From NCBI GenBank assembly GCA_018660835.1, contig JABJJN010000056.1, positions 124,001-188,000 on the forward strand: a stretch of DNA of 64,000 nt. Direction: 5' to 3'. Both the position numbers and the translations under genes were made by a program. Below, one piece after another: positions 36,432 to 42,880 of this stretch. Under the pieces are notes generated by a model. The model did no database searches, was not told where the DNA came from, and worked only from the letters and a program-made list of their open reading frames with translations. Position 1 is the stretch's first letter. Each line of letters opens with the position of its first letter. This DNA is from Gemmatimonadota bacterium. Lineage in GTDB: Bacteria > Latescibacterota > UBA2968 > UBA8231.

Positions 36432-37393
36432 CCACGACTCCGCCGGCTGAACTGAATTCGCGGGTCCAGCACTGTGTAGGCAACGTCTGTCAGCATATAG
36501 GTCACCCCCCATAGCAGTGCGATGAGCAGGAAGGTTGCCATGATCATGGGGTAGTCTCTGTTGAGCGCGCTGGTAACGAAATACTTCCCCAAGCCATTGA
36601 TACGAAACATGGTCTCGATGAAGATCGAGCCAGTGATCAGATTCGGAATCTCCGTACCGAGGGCAGTCACCATGGGAATCTGCGCATTGGGCAGGACGTG
36701 GCGACGCATCAGGGCCACCTCACTCAGCCCTTTGGCTCTGGCGGTACGGATAAAGTCCTCGCCCGCGACGTCAACAATACTGGCTCGTGTATAGCGGGCG
36801 ATGATGGCCATGGGGGCCAGGGCATAGGCAACGACGGGCAGAATCCAGTCTGTGCAGAAATACCTGCCGAACAGACAGGCACCGGACGTGCCCCAGCCTC
36901 CCAGAGGAAGCCAGGACCGGGCCACAGCAAAACAGAGGATGAGCCACATGCCGATCACAAAGTTCGGTACCGTGACACCGAGGGTTGCGCAGAAGGTCAC
37001 CAGGTGATCGATCCAGGAATTCTGATGATACGCCGCGTAGAGTCCGGCACAGATGCCGATGCTGAAAGCGACGACGATCGTCAGCAAGCCGACCTGTAAC
37101 GTCACGAGCCACGTACGACCGATCAGAGCCGCGACCGTCGTCTGCGGCTGCTGATATGGAATACCGAAATCAAAACGCAAGGCGTGACTCATGTAGTTGA
37201 GATACTGCTGCCACACAGGCTCATCGAGACCATACTTGGCCTCAAGATTGGCACGCGTCGCTGCCGTCAACTGGCCTTGCTGCGTATCAAAGGGTCCACC
37301 TGGAACCGAATGCATCAGCCAGAAGACCAGGATGGACACACCGAGCAGCACAAAGGCGAGGGAGAGCAGGCGGCGACAGAGGAAGAGCAGCAA
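36428..37393 (-). CDS. ABC transporter permease, OppB/DppB type
   Basis: A 321-residue membrane permease partner of the OppC-type protein. The N-terminal helix is followed by H-S-V-P-G-G-P-F-D and Y-G-L-D-E-P-V-W-Q-Q-Y, then the EAA loop T-A-R-A-K-G-L-S-E-V-A-L-M-R-R-H-V-L-P-N-A and the ending T-D-V-A-Y-T-V-L-D-P-R-I. Only a TTG at 37393 fits as the start; AGGG precedes it and the binding-protein gene stops 6 bases earlier. Overlaps the OppC-type start by 4 bases. Confidence 0.92.
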   Translation of the reverse strand: MLLFLCRRLLSLAFVLLGVSILVFWLMHSVPGGPFDTQQGQLTAATRANLEAKYGLDEPVWQQYLNYMSHALRFDFGIPYQQPQTTVAALIGRTWLVTLQVGLLTIVVAFSIGICAGLYAAYHQNSWIDHLVTFCATLGVTVPNFVIGMWLILCFAVARSWLPLGGWGTSGACLFGRYFCTDWILPVVAYALAPMAIIARYTRASIVDVAGEDFIRTARAKGLSEVALMRRHVLPNAQIPMVTALGTEIPNLITGSIFIETMFRINGLGKYFVTSALNRDYPMIMATFLLIALLWGVTYMLTDVAYTVLDPRIQFSRRSRG

Positions 37394-37399
37394 TGATCC

Positions 37400-39088
37400 C
37401 TACTGACGGTCGCCGATGTACATATCGCCCCAGAGACTGTCATCACCCCATCGCCGGCCGGCAATTCCTTTTGCATCCGGTTGGCGAAAACTATCACCGA
37501 GCAGATGTGGCTTCATGAGATCTCCCGCCCATCGATGGGCGATGAAGACACCACCCACCTGATCCACGAGAATTCGTTCCGCCTGTCGAAACATGCGGTC
37601 CCGCACTTCAGGTTGCCCCATCATGGCTCCGGCGCTGGTCACCAGATGATCGAAGGTCGAATCGCTCCATGAATGGCGTCCCCCGGACATCCACACACCG
37701 AGTAGATTCGCCGCATCAAGAAAGTCCATGCCATAGGACACTGCCCCCATCTGTAGTCGCGTCGGACGTGCATTCAGCGCGTCCATAAAGACACGGCCAT
37801 CCTTGTTCGACACCTGAATCCGGACACCGAGGCATTGGGCGATCGATGCGGCACTCGCCTGATACACTGCAGCCGTTGCCGGTGGTTCACCGCGCATCCA
37901 CATCTCCAGCGCTGGGAAGCCGTCACCGTCCGGATAGCCCGCAGCCGCCAGATACTGGCGGGCACGATCACAGTCGAAACGCTGAAGGTCAGCGAGGGCA
38001 CCCGTCGTATCTGCTGAGGGAAATCCGGGCATCAGCATCGAATGGGCGGCAACAGCCTTCATCTTGCCATAGATACCTGCAACGATTGCCTCCCGGTCGA
38101 CGGCATGGGCGAAGGCACGGCGCACGGCAAGCTTGTCGAAGGGTGGCGAGAAGGTGTCAAAGAGGATGTAGTCTGTACGAAAATCACCGTAATGGCGCAG
38201 ATAGTTTGCCTGCAGCGTCGGCTCTGCCTCAATCGTTGCAAAGTCCGCCGGCGTGAGTTGTTCGTGACCGACCAGATCGATCTCTCCTCGCTGAAAAGCG
38301 AGAAAGTAGGTAGCGGGTGACATGTAGATGCCCTCGATCCGCTGCAGTAGAGGGGGTCGGTACCCTGTGTAATCGGGATTGGCAGAGAGAACGATTCGAT
38401 ATCCCGGATCAAATTCAGTCAGGACAAAAGGGCCGGAAGAAACCGACGTCGCCGGATCGTTGTTGTAGTAGGGACCAAACTCTTCCAGTGCCCGTTTCTG
38501 CAAGGTATAGCCGAATTTCATAGCTGACGGCATCGCCGGGAAGGGGCCCTCTGTGACCAACTGCAAGGTCAGCGCGTCGACGGCGGTGACGCCAAGTGAG
38601 TCTGGCGGCATCTCACCGGCGACGATGCGATCCCAGTTGCGCAGTCCCCCTTTGCCGATGAAAGAATAGAACCACGCAAAATCCCAAGCGTGTTCCGGGC
38701 TGGCGCACAGGCGGAAGGTCGCTACGTAGTCATGGGCAGTGAGTGGCGTACCGTCCGACCACATCTGACCCGGCCGCAGGCGAAAGGTCCAGGTCACGCC
38801 AACGTCGGCGACGGACCAACTTTCAGCCGCTGCCGGTTCGGGACGATAGAGAGAATCGAGATCAACAAGCGTGTCAGAGAACAGATCCTGCACACACCCG
38901 TAGCGTTGATAGACACTCACCGCGTGATCGAAGGTGACCTCATTGCGCGTGTTGTCACATGGAACGCGAAGAACCTGCCGGGCATAGGGCGCCGCATCCG
39001 CAGATAGGTGTCGCCCCCCCACGGTCGTTTCCGCAAGGGCGGGCGCGAGGACTAAGAGGATCAGGCAGGCAACTTGGCGGTTCGGCAT
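37400..39088 (-). CDS. ABC transporter substrate-binding protein (family 5, OppA-like)
   Basis: A 562-residue exported solute-binding protein (SBP_bac_5). It has a short signal peptide (L-I-L-L-V-L-A-P-A-L-A). Typical blocks are P-E-P-A-A-A-E-S-W-S-V-A, then W-T-F-R-L-R-P-G-Q-M-W-S-D-G-T-P-L-T-A-H-D-Y, A-V-R-R-A-F-A-H-A-V-D-R-E-A-I and G-Y-P-D-G-D-G-F-P. No lipobox is visible, so the protein is likely periplasmic. First gene of the transporter run A-B-C. Ligands of this family include peptides, but oligosaccharides and opines are also carried, and the glycan-rich neighbourhood leaves the substrate open. Confidence 0.92.
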   Translation of the reverse strand: MPNRQVACLILLVLAPALAETTVGGRHLSADAAPYARQVLRVPCDNTRNEVTFDHAVSVYQRYGCVQDLFSDTLVDLDSLYRPEPAAAESWSVADVGVTWTFRLRPGQMWSDGTPLTAHDYVATFRLCASPEHAWDFAWFYSFIGKGGLRNWDRIVAGEMPPDSLGVTAVDALTLQLVTEGPFPAMPSAMKFGYTLQKRALEEFGPYYNNDPATSVSSGPFVLTEFDPGYRIVLSANPDYTGYRPPLLQRIEGIYMSPATYFLAFQRGEIDLVGHEQLTPADFATIEAEPTLQANYLRHYGDFRTDYILFDTFSPPFDKLAVRRAFAHAVDREAIVAGIYGKMKAVAAHSMLMPGFPSADTTGALADLQRFDCDRARQYLAAAGYPDGDGFPALEMWMRGEPPATAAVYQASAASIAQCLGVRIQVSNKDGRVFMDALNARPTRLQMGAVSYGMDFLDAANLLGVWMSGGRHSWSDSTFDHLVTSAGAMMGQPEVRDRMFRQAERILVDQVGGVFIAHRWAGDLMKPHLLGDSFRQPDAKGIAGRRWGDDSLWGDMYIGDRQ

Positions 39089-39182
39089 TCAGTAACCAGA
39101 CGAAGGGCGGTGGCTCAGATCACTCTCGGGCACTATCGTGGAAGATCCACATGTGGACAGAAACTGCCTTCGGGAGAGACTG

Positions 39183-39917
39183 ATGATCGACAATTACGAC
39201 ACGATTCGACAGCAGATCGACAGCAAGGGTTATTGTGTCGTACCCAACGTCATCGATCCAGCCACGGTTGATCGGGCAAGCAATGCCTTGCACGACCTGT
39301 TGGCGGCAGAGCGAACCGAGGCAACGAATCAGGCACGCACACAACGAGTCGGTCGCCTTCTCGTCAAGCATCCCGTGTTCACCGAATTGCTTTGCCACCC
39401 CTTTGTCGTCAATGCCTGGAAGCGCTGGCTGGGAGAGGACATCATCTGTTCGTCGTGGTCGGGGAATACAGTCTTTCCTGGCCATGAGTCGATCAGCTGG
39501 CACGTCGACTATCCATACTGGTCAAAACAGGCTCCATGGCCAATCGATCTCCAGGCGGGGCAGACGGTCTGGTTGCTCGACGACTTCACCGACGCCAATG
39601 GTGCGACGGGCGTTGTCCCCGGTTCACACACCAAAGGCCACCCACCCGACGGATCCCCCAATCAATGGCGCGATGAGGGTCTGCCCCTGACTGGGACCAA
39701 AGGGTCTGTCGTGCTCGCGCACGGCGCCTGGTGGCATACGGCCCGGCCAAACCGGACAGACGCCTCGCGATCCTGCCTCTTGGGTATGTACATCATGCCC
39801 TGGTTCCTGCCACAGGAGAACATGGGGACCCAATTGGACGAGTTGGAGAATCCCTCAGAGTTGGTAACGCAATTGCTGGGTGGAAATCAGCATCACCCAA
39901 ACACGGTTGGAGGATGA
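39183..39917 (+). CDS. phytanoyl-CoA dioxygenase (PhyH) family protein
   Basis: A 244-residue Fe(II)/2-oxoglutarate-dependent oxygenase. The facial triad is visible as H107-x-D109 (S-W-H-V-D-Y) and H185 (G-A-W-W-H-T-A-R-P-N-R), with an arginine shortly after for 2-oxoglutarate. The double-stranded beta-helix shows G-V-V-P-G-S-H. I chose ATG 39183 (preceded by GGGAGAG) over an upstream in-frame ATG. It stands alone, divergent from the transporter operon and convergent with a glycosidase-like gene. Hydroxylation of a small molecule is expected; the substrate cannot be read. It is distinct in sequence from the five PhyH proteins clustered at 51-57 kb. Confidence 0.88.
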   Translation: MIDNYDTIRQQIDSKGYCVVPNVIDPATVDRASNALHDLLAAERTEATNQARTQRVGRLLVKHPVFTELLCHPFVVNAWKRWLGEDIICSSWSGNTVFPGHESISWHVDYPYWSKQAPWPIDLQAGQTVWLLDDFTDANGATGVVPGSHTKGHPPDGSPNQWRDEGLPLTGTKGSVVLAHGAWWHTARPNRTDASRSCLLGMYIMPWFLPQENMGTQLDELENPSELVTQLLGGNQHHPNTVGG

Positions 39918-39948
39918 AGAGAGCAGGCGCTGGCTGAAGTGTTCCACG

Positions 39949-40992
39949 TTACAACTCCCTCGTTCGGGCGCTCGCGACACACCAATTCCCCGATTGATCA
40001 CATGCTGCGTAGTACATTCTGACTCCACCATCATCGAGTCGGATCAGACTCATGTCTTCCGCATGGACCGCGTCGATACCCGCTTGCCCGTAGCCACGCC
40101 CTTCGATCACACACCCTTGTCGCACCCAGGTCAGGCCATCAGTGGAGGTCGCAGTGAAGATGCGGGAGCGGTAGCCAGCCATATCGCTGGCAATCGAAGC
40201 GGTGGCAAAATCTTCGCCGCCATCGTCGATGACGTCGGGGTCATTGCTTGGATGCGGTGGTCGCTGCATCCCAGGGGGCAGATCCTGCCAGGCAGAATAC
40301 AGCATGACCCATGGTTCGGCCGCACTCCTGGGAACGACCACATCGGCGGAGGTTATGCCGATGTCCTCCTGCTGCGAGTATCCATCCTCTAATCGGTAGC
40401 CTGGTTCACGTTCAAAGCAGAGCCCGTCCGACGTCACGGCACTGATGACACTCTGCGACAGGCGTTTGCCTTGCGCCGGTCCGGCCTGATCGAAACGCGA
40501 TTCGAAGCAGTAGAGTCGCCCCCGACCATCAGGTAGTGAAACAAAGCTGGGGCCACCCACTCCACCTGCTGCAGCGAAGCGGATTCCTGCCTCTGTCTCC
40601 CAGTGCAGAAGATCGTGGGAGATGGCACTGCCGATCACGGTTGGCGTCTGTGCCTGCCCCCTCGACTCGAAATACATTCGCCAGCTTCCTGCCGCTGTCG
40701 TAGTGAGGGTCGGCGCAAGGAGCCGGAGACTCCCGTGGTCAACGTCTGGATCTGGCGCAACGCGGATGCCGTCATCTGGGCTGAAGTTCAGTCCATCCTC
40801 GCTGAAAGCGCTCAGGATAACTCCCTGGCACGCAGCAAAGGGTTTTCCCCGCCCGATGCCTGTATAGAAGAGACGGAAGCCACCAGAGGGATCCTCGATC
40901 ACACCAGGCGCCTGCACCTTCGCGTGATCCAGATCTCGGGATCCGGCGATACGTGGCCCCGGTTCCTTCACCCATCGATAGAAACGGCTCAC
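39949..40992 (-). CDS. five-bladed beta-propeller glycosidase-like protein (GH43/GH32/GH130-like)
   Basis: A 347-residue protein without signal peptide. Repeated blade patterns are visible: Q-A-P-G-V-I-E-D-P-S-G-G-F-R-L-F-Y-T-G, then L-A-P-T-L, S-W-R-M-Y-F-E-S-R-G, A-I-S-H-D-L-L-H-W, I-F-T-A-T-S-T-D-G-L-T-W and A-E-D-M-S-L-I-R-L-D-D-G-G-V-R-M-Y-Y-A. These are typical of GH43/GH32/GH130-like furanosidase folds. I cannot assign the catalytic acids, so it may be a hydrolase, phosphorylase or a non-catalytic homologue. It starts with GTG and follows the aldo/keto reductase gene by 9 bases. Confidence 0.7.
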   Translation of the reverse strand: MSRFYRWVKEPGPRIAGSRDLDHAKVQAPGVIEDPSGGFRLFYTGIGRGKPFAACQGVILSAFSEDGLNFSPDDGIRVAPDPDVDHGSLRLLAPTLTTTAAGSWRMYFESRGQAQTPTVIGSAISHDLLHWETEAGIRFAAAGGVGGPSFVSLPDGRGRLYCFESRFDQAGPAQGKRLSQSVISAVTSDGLCFEREPGYRLEDGYSQQEDIGITSADVVVPRSAAEPWVMLYSAWQDLPPGMQRPPHPSNDPDVIDDGGEDFATASIASDMAGYRSRIFTATSTDGLTWVRQGCVIEGRGYGQAGIDAVHAEDMSLIRLDDGGVRMYYAACDQSGNWCVASARTREL

Positions 40993-41001
40993 AGCCCTGC
41001 C

Positions 41002-41913
41002 TCAGCTGGCGGCAGCATTGCCAAGGATCTGATCGATGCGATGAATCTCCTCAGCCGTCAGATCGATGTCGGCAGCCGGCAGGTAGTCAGCTACCTGCGC
41101 TGGACTCTTGGCCCCGGCCAGCACGCAGGTGACGGCCGGTTGGCGCAGGCACCAGGCGATGGCCAACTGCACGAGCGTGCATGCACGTTGGTCAGCGATT
41201 TCCCCCAACTTCTGCGCCACGCTGACATACGTCGCGAACGCCTCCCCTTGGAACCGCGGAAACCCACTGCGTTCGTCGTCGGTGGCAAATACATGATCCG
41301 CCCGATATTTCCCCGTGAGAAGGCCCTTCGCCAGTGGACTGTGCGCGAGATTACCAATACCGCGCTGCTCACAATAAGGCAGGTCGTGAGATTCAATGCC
41401 TCGATCGATCATGTTGTACTGAGGCTGACTCGAATGAAAGGGTGCCACACTGTATGCGGCATCCATCTGCGTCGCATTGAAGTTCGACACACCGATGTAA
41501 CGCGTCTTGCCCTGCTGCTGCAGTTGTGACATGGCTTCCATCGTCGCCTCGATGGGATAATCTGCACCACGCCAACTGTGGACTTGATACAGATCAACGT
41601 AATCGACATCGAGTGCCTTGAGACTTGCATCCATCGCCGCACGGATCCCGGCAGCCGAGTAGTCACCACTGACTTTGGTCGCCAGGAAACACCGATCCCG
41701 GTAGCCCTCTTCCAGCGCCTTGCCCAGAGTGGACTCGCTCGATCGATAGGCCTGCGCCGTATCGAGGAGGGTCACGCCCGCATCAATCGCCGATCGTACC
41801 GTGTCGATCGCTATCTTCTCATCGACGGGGCCCATGCCACCCCCGATGGGCCACGCCCCGAGGCCGATGACAGATACGTCGGGGCCATCTTTGCCAAGCT
41901 GCCTTGTTCTCAT
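41002..41913 (-). CDS. aldo/keto reductase
   Basis: A 303-residue NADPH-dependent reductase with full catalytic tetrad: D51 (L-L-D-T-A), Y56 (Q-A-Y-R-S-S), K80 (A-T-K-V-S) and H112 (Y-Q-V-H-S-W). Typical barrel stretches I-G-V-S-N-F-N and S-P-L-A-K-G-L-L-T-G-K-Y, and the C-terminal G-A-K-S-P-A-Q-V, are present. Middle gene of a leftward three-gene run (small secreted protein, this gene, propeller protein) with gaps of 6 and 9 bases, suggesting conversion of an aldose or ketone released by the propeller enzyme. Confidence 0.92.
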   Translation of the reverse strand: MRTRQLGKDGPDVSVIGLGAWPIGGGMGPVDEKIAIDTVRSAIDAGVTLLDTAQAYRSSESTLGKALEEGYRDRCFLATKVSGDYSAAGIRAAMDASLKALDVDYVDLYQVHSWRGADYPIEATMEAMSQLQQQGKTRYIGVSNFNATQMDAAYSVAPFHSSQPQYNMIDRGIESHDLPYCEQRGIGNLAHSPLAKGLLTGKYRADHVFATDDERSGFPRFQGEAFATYVSVAQKLGEIADQRACTLVQLAIAWCLRQPAVTCVLAGAKSPAQVADYLPAADIDLTAEEIHRIDQILGNAAAS

Positions 41914-41919
41914 ATCAGT

Positions 41920-42558
41920 CTATTGCGTTTTGACGTCGACTTGTTGAACCATGAGAAATTGCCCAGGTAACAGCAGAGCAGTAACGGCGACGGGCTGAAA
42001 ATGTGAGCCTCTGCCGAGGAAGGCCTGCCGTCCCGGTTCTGTCTGTAGATAGTGATAGATCTTGCCATCCTCAGCTTCGAGGTGGTGCAGATGCCCCAGC
42101 GTGCACGAGTGGGGCAGATCAGCCACTGCCAGCCCACACTGGCACTTGTTTACCCCCGCCAACTGCACCTGACGGCCCGGGTCAGTACGATACTTCGCAA
42201 AGTCGATCAGTGGAACCGTCGTCAGCAGATCCAACTGATCTACATGCAGGAGGGCACCGCGCTCAAGCAACTTGCCTCGCACTCTGACGACGGACCCCGA
42301 CTCGGTCTTGCGCAGGTGCTCTGCATTCTCCGGCGTCTCCAGGAAAGCGAAGACTCCCTCTTCGGTAACGAGAGCCAGATTCGCCGGGGAAGCTGTATCG
42401 GCGACGACGCCTTCCGCGGCGGCAAAGAATGTGGGGACATCGACGACCACACCTCGGGCGTCAAAATCCTGACTTTCATTTGATCCCGCCATGGCTGGAC
42501 TTGCTATGAAACTGAAGGTCAGCACGAGAAGTAGAATCATGGTTCTGTAAACCGACAT
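41920..42558 (-). CDS. exported protein with a Cys/His cluster, unknown function
   Basis: 212 residues from the ATG at 42558 (AAGAGG upstream), which starts a classic signal peptide (M-S-V-Y-R-T, a hydrophobic core, then A-S-P-A-M-A-G). The frame is open to an earlier ATG at 42606 that would hide the signal peptide. The first half looks like a small beta-barrel (D-A-R-G-V-V-V-D-V, V-R-V-R-G-K-L-L). The second has N-K-C-Q-C-G, then H-S-C-T-L-G-H-L-H-H: three Cys and four His within about 25 residues, which could bind a metal. I recognise no family. It is the first gene of an operon with an aldo/keto reductase and a propeller protein. Confidence 0.7.
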   Translation of the reverse strand: MSVYRTMILLLVLTFSFIASPAMAGSNESQDFDARGVVVDVPTFFAAAEGVVADTASPANLALVTEEGVFAFLETPENAEHLRKTESGSVVRVRGKLLERGALLHVDQLDLLTTVPLIDFAKYRTDPGRQVQLAGVNKCQCGLAVADLPHSCTLGHLHHLEAEDGKIYHYLQTEPGRQAFLGRGSHFQPVAVTALLLPGQFLMVQQVDVKTQ

Positions 42559-42682
42559 GTTGCCTCTTTTCTTGCAGATCAATGGATCACGGGACTCGTC
42601 GATCAATGCTCAAGTCGTGACTGTTATGCACACAGATGTCATATAAAAACCTATTGTTGGTAGATTGTATGGATCCGCTATT

Positions 42683-42703
42683 GTAGAATCTTAGTAGAAT
42701 CTT
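42683..42703 (+). repeat. 10-bp direct repeat spaced by one helical turn
   Basis: GTAGAATCTT occurs at 42683-42692 and again at 42694-42703, one base apart, so the two start 11 bases apart on the same DNA face. About 180 bases upstream of topA. A tandem protein-binding site is possible. Confidence 0.6.
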
Positions 42704-42794
42704 GTTGGAAAACTTGTAAGCTATGTGACTCGATATCTCATGGACGAGTCTGTTCAGTCCAATAGTTCTCCGTAGTATAAACTACCCTGTGCCC

Positions 42795-42824
42795 TTGCCA
42801 TATAGACGGGCAGTAGGTGATAAT
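42795..42824 (+). promoter_or_regulatory. topA: candidate sigma-70-type promoter for topA
   Basis: TTGCCA at 42795-42800 and GATAAT at 42819-42824 are each one base from the consensus, with an 18-base spacer. Transcription would start about 45-50 bases before the topA ATG. Promoter rules of this phylum are not known to me, so this is a candidate only. Confidence 0.5.
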
Positions 42825-42880
42825 GCAGTAGATTGTTCTCATGTATTCAGCATCAATGACGAAAGCAGGCATACAGATAC

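Larger units (their letters stand above)
42559..42880. promoter_or_regulatory. divergent, AT-richer control region upstream of topA
   Basis: 322 bases between the secreted Cys/His protein gene (minus) and topA (plus), clearly more AT-rich than the flanking genes. It holds a direct repeat at 42683-42703 and a good promoter candidate at 42795-42824, both listed separately. AT-rich, easily melted DNA upstream of topA fits the known supercoiling control of this gene in other bacteria, but this is inference. Confidence 0.5.

Noticed and set aside
36432-36512. 27-residue extension of the OppC-type permease
   Set aside because: Would overlap the OppB-type gene by 85 bases; GTG at 36431 has a ribosome site and a 4-base overlap.
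40603-41529. 308-residue plus-strand reading frame
   Set aside because: Spans two minus-strand genes (propeller protein and aldo/keto reductase) as antisense; no motif.
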